From: Vanessa cardui
Lineage: Eukaryota; Arthropoda; Insecta; Lepidoptera; Nymphalidae
Assembly (NCBI RefSeq): GCF_905220365.1
Contig: NC_061126.1
Span: forward strand, 9,486,001 to 9,550,000
Direction: 5' to 3'
DNA length: 64,000 nucleotides
Shown: positions 36,070-47,415 of the stretch, piece by piece
Numbering within the stretch: position 1 is the stretch's first letter
Layout: each line of letters begins with the position of its first letter
The notes under the pieces: model-generated
Seen by the model: the letters and a program-made list of their open reading frames with translations, nothing else
What the model was told of the DNA's origin: nothing
Database searches by the model: none
Translations under genes and position numbers: made by a program

Positions 36070-36144
36070 TCTACTTCGTTTTTTCGTGCCTTTTTTTCAG
36101 GATTCAAGCAAACCTTACTTACCAATTTAATATTTTTGTTATAA

Positions 36145-38628
36145 TTTTTGTACTTGATATGTTGTTTTATTTACTACTATTTTCAAAGAATATGGTCGAA
36201 AATCTACCAAAACAGACAAAAAACGGGGTTATAGCCAAGACAAGATAAGTCTTACAAGAAGACAGCATATTTTTTGTACTTTACAGTGGTCACGATAACT
36301 TTTTTTATATTTAACTTAACTTTCGTTCGTTTCATTTGACAAGCACTCTTATAGAAATATAAATCTGTAAAAGTATAAGTATTCTTGTCTGTAAATTATA
36401 ACCTTATATACTTCTGAAAACTACTAAGAGCTACCGAAATTTAAAGGCTTTACAGGTTATTTTAATAAAGGCTTCGAAAAGCCATGGGGCAAGAGGGATT
36501 ATAAAGGTGACTAGATCGTTTAAATAATGAGTAGATCGTTATTTTAAATAAATAAAAAAATATATATTATAACTATAAATATCTATTGTAGAACTATAGT
36601 CATTTTGTAAAGCAATAGCCATAATATAACAAATGTCATCGATAAGGCTCCAGCCAAATAGTCGGGCTCAAGTTACGCTATAAGTGGTCCGTGACGGGAA
36701 TTATTACTTTGTATAACCGCTTATCTTCTCTACAACAGGGTTGGATTGACATGGCATTTTATTTATTTATAATGCTGTTCATAGTAAACTCATTATTTCT
36801 CGAAAAATAGCGAATGATAGCCTATAACTTTCTGAAACGAAAACCGAATTCCATCGGAATCTTTCTAAGATAATCTATGTATATAACTTACCTTATGAAA
36901 TATTACAATAAATAATATTTTTGATAAAATTTCATCAAACAGTTTTTGTAAATATTTCTTTTAAATATCGTATCAATTATAATAAATATTTAATACTCAG
37001 CATTAATTATTCCGCTTCTCAGAGATAAATTTTACCCAATTTTATCTCTTACTTGTTTGTTCTGCAATAGTATCAAGTTTTTATGGGAATAAATTTACAA
37101 AATATCAAAGGAGATGCATCATTTATGGGCCGGACGTTGTATACTAAAGTAATAAAGATTGTAGATTGTTCATTAAAATTCAATAATGATATTTTTTTTT
37201 GATAAGTCATACAAATAATACTATTTTCTGTTAATAGATATTCATGTGCCTTAACCACTCTGATTTTAATAAAATAAAACATAATTCATAAAAATAAAAA
37301 AAAAAACTAGTTTTGATAAATGAACTTATGTTATGTTTCTAAAAGTAACAAATAACTGAACATACTATTCTTTCTCGTCTTGGTAAGTATCTGAAGAATA
37401 TATCCAACGTTAGAAAAGGAATAAAGACGCTAAATCAGAACCGGGAGCTTTGGTGCACTTAAAGAAAGACTTATCCAACTTGTCTAATAGCCGACTGCTA
37501 TAATGATAGACGATAATGAATGATGATATTCTCTTAAGATCCGGTAATGATTGGTTGGAAAATTCCAATTGCATAATCTGTATATGTGGTAGTATTTTAG
37601 ATGGTCTGCGCCTAGATTTTTGGAATGCATGGTCCATTTCTGAATACAACTTCAAAAACATTTTATAATATATTTTAATTAAAGATATTACGTGCTTATT
37701 TACTATAGATGTTATATGCATTGTTCAGACAACTATTAATTTCCTTAATTTATAATATAATAATGTAATTTATAGAATTGTTTGACTGCAGCTTTGCTTT
37801 TAACCTTATTGACTAGGAAGATAGAAAGCCATTAGATCTACAACTTCTTTGATCTGGTGGATTAGTAGATTAGTAAGGAAATTCATTGTTCTGAGGTTCT
37901 AGATTTAAATATCAAATCGGGTCGATGAAAAAATGTTGATGAAAAGTTCTCAGTACCATTGCAGACTCTGGAATTTCAAAGAGTACCATGCTACGAAAAC
38001 TACATAAAATATATCATTCAGTAATTTATAATAACATTGATCAACTTTAATTCTTAACTAAAGTTTATTGTACAGTTTAGAAAAAAATTTGATGTGATCT
38101 TCCAACGTTTACATAACTATGTTCACCCGTTCAGCATGAGCTTTTTATGAATTATAAGTAAACTATTTACAACCAATTAAACACGATTCTTGTAATTAGA
38201 ATGCAAGCGACGTACTCATTCAGTTCAACGTACATATACACGAATAGTATCTGCACCTACTTCTAATATCTGCATACACATTACTTCCGTCGATACGTGT
38301 GGGCGCCCGCATTGTCGTACATCGTATATTTATAGATACAATTCTTATTACTTTCCGACTTTGTAAAATATTTATGGTATTTTTATTACACTTTTTTAAA
38401 CATAACACATACATATGCATCATTTGAAATCATAGAGATTCATAGATATATTTATTTTATTATATAACAACATCCTGAATACATTTTTAATGTTACTGTT
38501 TCTTGTTTATTCTGACAGAAGAATGTTACGAAATGTCTATCTTAGCTGATATTACGGAAAATATAGGATTAATTTATCAAAAGATTGTTCTTTCAGAAAA
38601 TACATAATATTAATCTATTTAAGCTATA
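36145..38628. other. AT-rich noncoding DNA
   Basis: No exon or clear repeat. The 103-codon minus-strand frame 37410-37721 and the 100-codon frame 35842-36144 just upstream of this stretch have no recognisable domain. A phrase TAGATCGTT is repeated at about 36513 and 36531. Confidence 0.4.
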
Positions 38629-38641
38629 TGATCTTCAAATT

Positions 38642-38928
38642 GGTGGCTCGAGATAGCCCAGTGGTTAGAACGCGTGCATCTTAACCGATGATTGCGGGTT
38701 CAAACCCCGGCAGGCACCGCTGATTCATGCGCTTAATTTGTCTTTATAAGACATCTCGTGCTTAGCGGTGAAGGAAAACATCGTGAGGAAACCTGCATGT
38801 GACAAATTTCATAGTAATTCTGCCACATGTGTATTCCACCAACCCGCATTGGAACAGCGTTGTGGAATATGTTCCAAACCTTCTCCTCAAAGGGAGAGAA
38901 GGCCTGTAGCCCAGCCTGTTGTTATTGT
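38642..38928 (+). mobile_element. tRNA-derived SINE (Metulj-like), full copy with perfect TSD
   Basis: GAGATAGCCCAGTGGTTAG holds the A box (one change, TAGCCCAGTGG), followed by GCGGGTTCAAACCCC with the B box. The body includes CATCTCGTGCTTAGCGGTGA and CCACCAACCCGCATTGGAAC, then CAGCCTGTTGTTATTG as tail. The 13-bp target-site duplication TGATCTTCAAATT is perfect (38629-38641 and 38929-38941). This is the longest intact plus-strand copy in the window. The open frame 38768-38983 is part of it. Confidence 0.93.
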
Positions 38929-39136
38929 TGATCTTCAAATTAATAATTTCTTCAATTTCATCACCTTCTTCTCGTGGATATAACTATAAATCGTAGGTAA
39001 TCAAGGTGCGGAAGCCGTCTACCGCAATGATATTAAAAACCACGTAAGTTGAAGTTCAAGGCAATTTAGTGATTTATAATTTATGAGGAAATAAAAACCG
39101 AATACTGATAAAAAATTGACGCTAGCTTTTTTATAA

Positions 39137-39372
39137 TCTATACATACCTATAATAAAACGGCCCCTTTCACTCAAGACATATTTATGTATACACGGTATA
39201 TATACCAAAATAACATTTTCCACAATTTTTATCGGTCTGTCTGTCTGTTTGTTCCGGCTAATCTCTGGAACAGGTGTACTGATTTTGAAGGGACTTTCTG
39301 TAACTTAGGCTACAATAATAATTATTTTTTTTATTAAATTCAAACGTATACAAGGTCGTGGGCACAGCTAGT
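39137..39372 (-). mobile_element. RTE-like/dispersed repeat, reverse orientation
   Basis: On the minus strand it starts ACTAGCTGTGCCCACGACCT, includes a CAGACAGACAGAC run and ends TATAGGTATGTATAGAT. This is the same head-to-tail design (ACTAG.TGT.GCCC start, CAGACAGAC run, TATAGAT end) as the repeats at 2770 and 40858, but with a different middle, so it is a related but distinct family. Confidence 0.6.
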
Positions 39373-39659
39373 ATACCCAATATAATTCTTGAAATATCGA
39401 TATAAATATGGTGACATATTTTGACACGTAGCAGTTAAACCAATAATTAAAACATGTCGCGGGATTGCTCCATACTAAGACCGGACGCTGGTCTGACTCC
39501 ATCCGCTCACAATTGTTGCCAAGACGTGCGCTGTTTACGCTAGCAACACCAGCTACGATTTAAGCAAGGCGTCCCGATTTTTAAGTGCTTCAATAAAACA
39601 TCCCTATTTCATAATAATAAGTAATAATAAGTAGCAAGACAGATATGTATAATCTAAGT

Positions 39660-40195
39660 CAAAATTCAATATATCTTTCCTTTGGCTAGGGACTCTCTTC
39701 GGGATGTTTTTAACAAAGTAGGAATACTCACTGTTGCGTCGCAGTATATTTACAACAATATGATGTATATTCACAGTAACATTGATCACTTTGATAAAAT
39801 CAGTGATAATCATTGTATGTGCACTAAAAGTAAGGATAAGCTTATAACGCCAAGTTTTCAACTCCGCAAAGTCAATAAATCTTTAGAGCAAGGTAGCCGT
39901 TTCTATAATAAAATTCCGCAGACATTTTTAACTTTGCCGTTTCGTAAATTCATATCGTTTATAAAACATACATTGGTAAAAATATTATTCGGTACAAGAT
40001 TTTGTAGATGATAAAAAAGCATGGAATTTGTATTAACTAACATGACTTTGTATTTTTTAAATGTTGAAAAAGAGTAACTACTGAATTTCTTGCCGGTTCT
40101 TCTCGGTAGAATCTACTTTCCGAACCGGTGGTAGCTTCAATTAATTGTTAAATGACGATTCAAAAGTGCTTGCCCACTTGATTTTGATTTTGGCA
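39660..40195 (+). mobile_element. 5'-truncated jockey-like LINE with ORF C-terminus and 3' UTR
   Basis: This is the best preserved LINE piece in the window. The frame 39682-40011 ends in TGA and encodes 108 residues after the first, including SLRDVFNKVGILTVASQYIY near the start, a CTKSKDKL segment at about 48-54 and GSRFYNKIP at 71-79. I recognise this as the region following the reverse-transcriptase domain in lepidopteran non-LTR elements. The 3' UTR then has TGTTGAAAAAGAGTAAC, CGGTTCTTCTCGGTAGAATC, and ends CTTGATTTTGATTTTGG. RT catalytic motifs are absent, so the copy is dead on arrival. Other copies of its 3' end are at 8050, 20800, 23586, 26050, 42350, 42570 and 47755. Confidence 0.8.
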
Positions 40196-40364
40196 CATTT
40201 ATTCGGTAAATATGTAAGATTATATTCATAAACATTATGTTTCCTTAAATATTATACGTATCAATATGCACCGAATCGGTTTTTCTTGTACAGTGTGTAA
40301 GGGTCCTTATTTATTAAAAGTTATATTTTAGTGAAATTTTAAGATTTCAAATTATTATCTCATC

Positions 40365-40796
40365 TTAAAAAGTAAAATTCTATAATACCGACAGGTTGCC
40401 TCTTGACTGATTTCATTTATGTCAGCTATTATAGTACATAACTGTGTGTGCAAACACTTAAGGTACTACATACTACTGCAACAACAACTACAACTATAAC
40501 AACAACAGCCTGTAAATTCCCACTGCTGGGCTAAAGGCCTTCTCTCCCTTTGAGGAGAAGGTTTGGAACATATTCCACCACGCTGTTCCAATGCGGGTTG
40601 GTAGAATACACATGTGGCAAAACTTCTATGAAATTTGTCACATGCAGGTTTCCTCACGATGTTTTCATTCACCGCTGAGCACGGTATGAATTATAAAGAC
40701 AAATTAAGCACATGAATCAGCAGTGCTTGCCTGGGTTTGAACCCGCAATCATCGGTTAAGATGCACGCGTTCTAACCACTGGGCCATCTCGACTCC
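40365..40796 (-). mobile_element. tRNA-derived SINE with an extra 3' segment inside the TSD
   Basis: On the minus strand the SINE begins near 40796 (GAGTCGAGATGGCCCAGTGG), has A and B boxes and a body matching 38642-38928, and its TTG-rich tail ends near 40482. Yet the flanking duplication lies farther out: TCAAATTATTATCTCATC at 40347-40364 and TCGAATTATTATCTCATC at 40797-40814 (17 of 18). So about 115 extra bases (40365-40481), read on the minus strand after the tail, were inserted with the SINE. They end in CTTTTTAA, a Pol III terminator. This fits a read-through transcript carrying 3' flanking DNA. The minus-strand open frame 40466-40672 is part of the SINE. Confidence 0.8.
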
Positions 40797-40857
40797 TCGA
40801 ATTATTATCTCATCATGAAAATTAAACTAAATAGTAACTAACATATAAAACTACTTG

Positions 40858-41062
40858 TAGTCGCCAGCAACTCCGCTCGTATTTTAGGTTGTTGGTTGTC
40901 ATGTGATAGGCAAACATAGTAGTCTATGTCCTATCTTGGACTTCAAGTTTGCTTCATACCAAATTTCATCAAATTCGGTTCAGCGGTTTGGTCGTGAACG
41001 CGCGACAGAAAGACAGACAGAGTTACTTTCACATTTATATGTTTAATATTAATATAGATTGA
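40858..41062 (+). mobile_element. RTE-like repeat copy
   Basis: GTAGTCGCCAGCAACTCCGC, GGTTGTTGGTTGTCATGTG, CAAATTTCATCAAATTCGGT, CAGCGGTTTGGTCGTGAAC and GACAGACAGAGTTACTTTCA lead to the tail AATATTAATATAGATT. This is the fullest copy of the family also seen at 2770 and 26190. Confidence 0.7.
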
Positions 41063-41440
41063 CAGATCTGATGTGGACAATTTTTATTAGTTGCTTGTAT
41101 TTTTTTTTATTTTTACAGCTTAAGATCTTTTATTCGTATGAGACAGTGAAGTCAGCTTTACGTCACTCATTAACGTGTCGCTATTTTTAGTTTTAAACGG
41201 TGACTTTCCGACTATAGAGACTGGGTCTTTGTTTTTATTGTTAACGTGTGCTGATAAGGTATTTGTTTGAATTGAATAGCAATGGTATTGTATGAGACAA
41301 ATTCCAATTTGATTAACATCGTTAGGTACTTGTATTTAATTGAAAAATACAGTTTGATTCTTATTTAGATGGGAGATGTTTTGTTTATTAGGAAATAGAT
41401 TACAGCCATACTTTACTTAACTTAAAATAAAACGGCGCGA

Positions 41441-41512
41441 TAATATGCCACCACTGGACGAAAACTTTCCTCTCCGTCCGAGGAAAATGTTTGTTAGTTA
41501 TTACGCTGTCCA
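41441..41512 (-). mobile_element. Possible old SINE 3' fragment
   Basis: ATGCCACCACTGGACGAAAA, CTTTCCTCTCCGTCCGAGGA and ATTACGCTGTCC follow the spacing of the SINE tail region (CCCACTGCTGGG, TCTCCCTTTGAGGAGAAGG, CCACGCTGTTCC). Highly diverged. Confidence 0.35.
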
Positions 41513-41827
41513 TTTACATGTAAGATTTTAAAACTTAATATTTGTGTAATAAGAGATTATTTCGATAATGTCACTTGCGATTCGTAAAATATAAATATTT
41601 TAAGAGGACTTCGATGTCATTATGTATCTATTCAATGGACATACGTAACGTAACAATTCCATTGAATATATTAAATTCAAATTTTAAATTAATTGAAAGG
41701 TTTCAATAGATAACAATCTTCATCTACTGAGGTTTTTTGATTCCTTGTTTATGAATGCATTTTGTAGGTTAAATCGATTAAGTAGCATAGAATAAGAAAC
41801 TGCATAAAAGTAGAAAAGTAGTAATAT

Positions 41828-41859
41828 TGTATCTGGATACTAAATCGCGTCCAGATACA
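41828..41859. repeat. Inverted repeat, 10-bp arms
   Basis: TGTATCTGGA (41828-41837) and its exact reverse complement TCCAGATACA (41850-41859) are separated by 12 bases. Confidence 0.7.
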
Positions 41860-42349
41860 TTTATATAATCACACTTGCGTGAAGTTATTCATAATGGAAA
41901 AATCACGTCCAGCAGACGTCTTTCATTCGAAACATCCTTTCAAAGGTCGTCGACACAGATACCGTTCTTGTCTTTTTTCATATATGGTGCGAATTTTAAC
42001 ACAGCTTCATCATTCGGATACTAGATTGACAAAATAAGCTCATCTGTTTTTGCATCGTCATATCCTCAATCATCATTTTATCTACTTCTATGATTATCAT
42101 GTTGTTACAAAAAAAAATCAGAACAATAACGGTCTCCGATTATAATTGACAGAAAATTAAATAGCAGTTGATAAACATATAAATAATTTCATGGCTTGTT
42201 GTCAAAATTTAAGTGATTTCGCGCTTTTTTCAACAACGTTTTTTCACTTCTGTTTTCCTTTCAAAGCGGCTCTTTTGTTAGATTAACAGCAAAAGTGAAA
42301 ATAAAATAAGTCTAACTTATTTCATCGTTTACTTGATTAATGTACAAAT

Positions 42350-42540
42350 AGAAAAATTAGTTGTCTTTGTATTAATTTGAGAAAATAAAAAGTAACCAAA
42401 TTTCTTCATAGTTATTCTCGGTGGAATATACAATCCGAAGTGGTAGTGTTTAACGGTTAATATAATATTGTAACATGTTGATTTAAAATTGCTTGTTTGG
42501 AAATGTTTCAAATAAAGTTATTGATTTCAGATCTCGATGA
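42350..42540 (+). mobile_element. Diverged jockey-like LINE 3' end
   Basis: AAAAAGTAACCAAATTTCTT, TTATTCTCGGTGGAATATAC, CGAAGTGGTAGTGTTTAACG and CAAATAAAGTTATTGATTTC keep the order of the 3' UTR at 40070-40195. Its tail points at the tail of the reverse copy that begins 30 bases later. Confidence 0.6.
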
Positions 42541-42569
42541 TTATAAACATTTCACTCTTAATGCGTCAA

Positions 42570-42748
42570 TCAAAATCCAAATCAAAATAAACTTTATTCA
42601 ACTGGACTTTTACAAGCACTTTTGAATCGTCAATTAACAATTAAGTGAAGCTACCACCGGTTCGGAAAGCAGATTCTACCGAGAAGAACCGGCAAGAAAC
42701 TCAGTAGATACTCTTTTTCAACATTGAAAAAATACAAAGTCATGTTAG
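42570..42748 (-). mobile_element. Jockey-like LINE 3' end, reverse orientation
   Basis: On the minus strand: AATGTTGAAAAAGAGTATC, CGGTTCTTCTCGGTAGAATC, CCGAACCGGTGGTAGCTTC, AAAAGTGCTTGTAAAAGTCC and the tail AATAAAGTTTATTTTGATTT. It is close to the copy at 40060-40195. With the preceding plus-strand copy it forms a tail-to-tail inverted pair. Confidence 0.8.
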
Positions 42749-42949
42749 TAAATTATTTAAATGAATATATCCTGCGTGGAAGTCAACAGGTATTAATCAG
42801 TAATAAAACAGTACCAAAATTCTAATCAGAAATTAATTTTACATTTTTGTCACAGATTTCAAGAATTTACGGAAATTAATAATTCAGTCGATACATAGAC
42901 CATTTAAAAATAATTGTACTTTAAATGGTATTGTAACTTTATTATTAAG

Positions 42950-43090
42950 TATACCCTGCATTGGTATGATAGATAGGCTGTTTCATTTCTCGCCCAGAGA
43001 ATCGGAATTCCGATGCTAAGAGGAAATGATAATGGCATTCTGGCCAACATTCCACGCGGTCACGATTTATAACAAAACCTATTCATTATT
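42950..43090 (+). pseudogene. LINE ORF C-terminal remnant (second copy)
   Basis: The frame from 42995 to the TAA at 43070-43072 reads QRIGIPMLRGNDNGILANIP, then RGHDL and stop, matching the remnant at 1563-1640 in protein and DNA (CACGCGGTCA.GATTTAT in both). It has kept the original stop codon. The adjoining sequence resembles the other copy back to about 42960. A non-LTR element tail; clade not named. Confidence 0.65.
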
Positions 43091-43394
43091 TTAGTTTATA
43101 TATACATATGTATATTGTTTACATAAATTGTCATTATAATTAATACTTTATTAAAGCCCTTTCCAAACTTCTTAAAATTGATTTTTTTTACTTCTTAGTC
43201 TCTTGCATTATGATGACATTATATAGTAATTTAAAACTTACTATAAATAACTTTAAAGCAATGAAAATAAAACATATGAAATTACTAGTTATTCTTTAAT
43301 ACGACCTCATATGTTACATAATTGACGTTGGACAACATCACATACATTACTCTAAAGCACTTGTGTTATGGAAAATCAGAAGTACCGAAGGTAC

Positions 43395-43552
43395 TACCAA
43401 CACTAAGACATAAGACAACAATGTTGTTGTCAAAACATAGAAAAGTAAAGAACTTTCTACATCCACTCGGTCGCGGTTCGAACCCTGGACCTTAGAGTGG
43501 CGTACCCATGAAAACCGGTGTACACACTACTCGACCACGGAGGTCGTCATGA
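43395..43552 (-). mobile_element. Second tRNA-derived SINE family
   Basis: On the minus strand the head GACGACCTCCGTGGTCGAGT has an A box TGGTCGAGTAGTG (43525-43537), and GGGTTCGAACC (43475-43485) is a near-consensus B box, 40 bases downstream as in a tRNA. I recognise this as a lepidopteran tRNA-derived SINE distinct from the 'GGCCCAGTGG' family. The stretch does not fold into a functional tRNA and lacks an acceptor stem partner. The left limit is approximate. Confidence 0.7.
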
Positions 43553-43949
43553 AATAATAAATTATACGAGATACTGGAATAGCATACATCGTGCATGTCC
43601 AAATTAACCGTTTCCTAATACCGTTTTCGTAATGACAATATTTAAATTCAAAACAATACATTTTGACCTTACTTAACACTTTAAAAATTTGCGTCACCGA
43701 GTAAATTAACTCGATAAAACTCATACAATAACGAGTCACCAAGCGTAGTATATTTATTATTAGATATTGTTTTAAAATTTAGCATCGCATTAACATAGAT
43801 TCTGATATATATAGATTTAATATAGTGATATATTTATTCGTCTGTTTCTATTTTCAGTGTCCTTCTGAGACTCTTCGCTTATCTTGCAATATGTTTCAAA
43901 TATAATAGTATATATAATTATGTCATTGCCAAGCCCGCAAAACTCAAGC

Positions 43950-43999
43950 TTTAGTTCTTCTAGTTTATTCTTCTAGTTTTCTAAGCTTCTAGTTTATTA
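43950..43999. repeat. Short imperfect tandem repeat of TTCTAGTTT
   Basis: TTCTTCTAGTTTATTCTTCT followed by AGTTTTCTAAGCTTCTAGTT contains three close copies of a TTCTAGTTT unit. Confidence 0.6.
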
Positions 44000-44185
44000 C
44001 GGACAGAACAAAATAAAAACGTATTCTCGTTTTACTTATTACAACCGATTCTATTGATTGTAGATTAGATTTTCTTTGTATTTTGATTTCATTAAAACGA
44101 ATCGATCTTGATATTTATCAATACAATAAAAACTCAAATCTTGTTTTTCTTTTTACATTTACACTAGTAAAACAGATGATTAATC

Positions 44186-44300
44186 GTTTGCTTGTGTGTA
44201 ACGAATAAACTCAAAAACTACTGTGCTGATTTCAAATAGATTCGCACCTTTGAAAAGCTACATTTACCCTGAGTGACATAGCTTATATATTTCTTGTTGG
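44186..44300 (+). mobile_element. Fragment of a dispersed repeat
   Basis: CTTGTGTGTAACGAATAAAC, TCAAAAACTACTGTGCTGAT and GAAAAGCTACATTTACCCTG AGTGACATAG make up a phrase I recognise from abundant lepidopteran repeats ('AACTCAAAAACTACTGCACCGATTTTGATG'). Related in style to the piece at 28793. Boundaries approximate. Confidence 0.5.
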
Positions 44301-46829
44301 AAAAGATTAGTAATACTTAAACTTAAGTGACGTAACCCAAGGTCTAAAAAAGTCTCATAAAACGTTTGACTTCGTATGTGCTGCAGGAACTATTTATGTT
44401 AGAACTAAAGTAATGTCTACAATATTAAAGAATATATCAATATATACAAAAAAAAACATTATACCGTATACCCAACTATGATCATTGTGTCACAATAACC
44501 ACACATTTACATTTCAAAAGTTAATAGAATAATACGATGAACAAATTCGGGTGAGTATAAATAGATAATGTGTTACTGCGTTTAAAAATCAAATAATTAA
44601 TCAAAAAGCATATAAATAAAAAGTAAAAATATAAAAAAATCTTACGTCCAATCGTGTCAAGCTGAGACAGTCTGCTAGTATAATATATAACTAGATAAAC
44701 AGTTCGTGAAAACAAAATTAAGTAAATGACTGAAGTCTATACTTAAAATATTCGAAAAAAAATTTAGATGATGCACCTCCAAATGGTATTGCAGTTATAT
44801 GTGTATGTATAAGTGATATGTACTTATTTCAATGTCGTGTAATGACAAATTAGTGTCTCCTAATAGTTAACAACGGAACCGTGTCACGATGAGGGAACAA
44901 TGTTAGTCGCGACATTTTGTAAGGAGGACGCGAGCACATGAATATGCATAATGCTTGTAACAGGCGAACGTCTTGAACTCCCTGTCCATTCGTTACACTT
45001 ACTGTTTATCTATTCAAAACGCTCTTACATCTATTTTAAGATACGTTTCTGTTTTTATAGATTTTAAGTATGAAAGTCTTTGTCATTATTTGACATAAAT
45101 ACAATATTATCTTACACTTGCTGTACATTTCGCGAGAATTTCATTTAATTTTATAACAATGTTTATACAAGTATCTTCTATATACTAATTCTATATGTGT
45201 TTCTTTCCTCTACATCAAACTTTTTGATTCCACCCCTTTTTAATCTGTCTTAAACGTGACTATATTGTGTGTTTATTGGTGTATGATAAAGAATAACTTA
45301 ATTTGATACTTCTGATTAAATTTATCAAACTGGTCATAAATATTTTTGTAATAAATATGATTTAGTATTAATGAAATTACAGAAAACTTCCACAGATCAG
45401 AATCAAACTGAGAAAAAACTATAAAGTTGAATTCACGTTTAAGACATAAAGGTTTTTAATAACATATCTTCAATCAATGAAGGTAACATAACTAACGTAT
45501 ACATTTGTGTGTTATACATAATTATATACTCTCACCGTTTAACAACTTGTTCCATTTTACATCTGTGATACTTATGTTATTACAGTGATATGGAGATGAC
45601 CTACTTTGTAATTTCATTTCTGACCATAAGTATAGAGCCATCGAGACTTAATCAATAAACCGGTTAGATAAAACTTTAAAGCTCCATTATATTAAAAAAA
45701 ATGTTTCGAGTTTAAAGCTCATAAGATTTTTATTATTAAACCCAAGTAATCAAAAATATCAATTTTAAATTTTAACGATATCACTAATGAAGACTTTAAT
45801 TGTATATATTTTAATTTAATAAAAAAATTATATGATTGTTATTGAAAAGCATAAATTTTTTTTGTTACTTTAATAGTGAATAGTTATGCAAATTTGCGAT
45901 TTTTTTTGTGTTTAATCGCTTTATTTCATTCAAACCTACTCGAATATATAACCGTCAACAACTTATTATAGAATTTAAGCTTTGTTTTACATTATAAATA
46001 TAAGTACAAGGAAACCTTGAAACAAAATAATATTATAAGCAGGTGCAAACTTTGAATGTCAAGGCACGTCTCCAACCCATCATATTAGGCTATTAGGCCG
46101 ATGCATGTTGCCAAAATTTATTTCGAACATTGACACCTGCAAATTATAAATAAGGACAATAAAGTAAAATGTTTCGAGTTAAATTATAACGAAAACGTAG
46201 TTTACCAATAAATTAATGTAGTAGTAGATGCAAATCTTCATATTTTAACGTGATTACATATTTTTAACAGCAAGATAAGTCAGCAGGTGCCGTGTGTGTT
46301 AAACGTCAAAAACAAATTTGAACAATTTCTTGTTAGAGAAATTACATTTACGGGTTCATTGTTCTGTTCAATCCAAAAAAGATTGAATGAGTAAAAGAAC
46401 ATTGTGTTCACACTACACAATAATTGCATTTCTTGAATACAGCTTTTTTAATCAATCTTGGAATTAGATTCTTTTTTTTGGTTTCTTAATTGACTTTGGC
46501 AATATATTTGTTTACTTTAAATATCTTTAAGTAGGACACAATAAAATAAAACCACAATATTATGAGTAGCTCGGTCAATGAACTAGATAATTTATTTAAA
46601 ATATCACATACATCATCTTCATAAATATTTGCTTTATGCGATTATTCAATCGGGTTTTAAAATTGATTTCTGCTTTTTGTTATGAGCATTCATCTGAACA
46701 CATAACTTAGAGTCTTGTAGCTTCTATTTTATAATACCTTATGTATTATTCTCAAATACCTCCAAGCATCAAGCAACGTCAAGATCAAGAAAAAATTCTC
46801 GATAGACAGTTTTGTAATGGCACGAACTG
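44301..46829. other. AT-rich noncoding DNA
   Basis: No exon or repeat recognised. A short GC-richer stretch at about 44870-44985 (GACGCGAGCACATGAATATG) is not repeated in the window. Confidence 0.45.
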
Positions 46830-46975
46830 TCTCGGTCAGGGCTAGCGCGGGCGCAATGGGAGTAAGTTCCGACGGGGAGGGGAGGGTGGATGTGCGCCGG
46901 CGCAAAGCGGAACGCTAGATCGTGCTGCACCGCCGAGCGCGACCGCTAAACCCACGACTTGCATTGCAACATCAC
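46830..46975. promoter_or_regulatory. GC/CpG-rich patch D
   Basis: GCTAGCGCGGGCGCAATGGG, GACGGGGAGGGGAGGGTGG, GTGCGCCGGCGCAAAGCG and CACCGCCGAGCGCGACCGC mark one of the most GC-rich spots of the window outside the svb promoter. A GTAAGT donor-like string lies at 46862-46867 behind GGGA. It is either a regulatory element or an unrecognised first exon. No repeat match. Confidence 0.45.
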
Positions 46976-47254
46976 TATTGTAACACGTTTTATTTTAACT
47001 CTTCACAACTACGCATCACAGTTCTATCCCTGGTGAAAGATAATTTCGATTTTTTTTTTCTAATCTTAACGTGATTTTTCCTATTCAAAGAAGTTGATTC
47101 CATAAGAAATATTTCAAGAATAAACTAATTGAGTAGACGTTTAAAAGAGAATGCTATTTTTTTAAATAAATATGAAAAAGGATATGAATGAATAGATAAA
47201 TATTTATAAAAGAATCAAAGCAGTTGGCACCGGAAGACAATTGCATTTTTTTTC

Positions 47255-47415
47255 ATAACGAATGTCTTCACAGCGATCGTAGCCGTCATATCGACTGTAG
47301 AAGTGGTCGGCGTAACCGGTATCGTAAGTCGCGTAATGTTATTGCCGCTGATGTAAGTACGGTTGGCAGTCAGCGCAGGCGCAGCGCTACGCGATGGCGG
47401 CATAGTTGAAGTATG
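47255..47415. promoter_or_regulatory. CpG-rich patch E with YY1/Pho-type motif
   Basis: The stretch includes GGTCGGCGTAACCGGTATCG, GTCAGCGCAGGCGCAGCGCT and GCGATGGCGGC (YY1/Pho-type, 47393-47401). Open frames exist on both strands (47224-47409 plus, 47215-47484 minus) but neither has a recognisable motif. GTAAGT at 47353-47358 could serve as a splice donor on the plus strand. I do not call a gene. Confidence 0.35.

Noticed and set aside
35842..36144. 100-codon plus-strand ORF as a gene
   Set aside because: No recognisable domain and no supporting signals, although it lies downstream of the recursive-splice candidate.
37410..37721. 103-codon minus-strand ORF as a gene
   Set aside because: Translated sequence has no recognisable motif and lies in AT-rich DNA without splice sites or repeats. 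A frame of this length is within chance for the window size.
38768..38983. ORF beginning MKENIVRKPACDKFH as a conserved protein
   Set aside because: A near-identical frame is found on the opposite strand at 40466-40672; both are the body of the tRNA-derived SINE, not protein-coding sequence.
43475..43537. Genuine tRNA gene on the minus strand
   Set aside because: A and B boxes are present, but the stems and acceptor end do not form a tRNA; it is a tRNA-derived SINE head.
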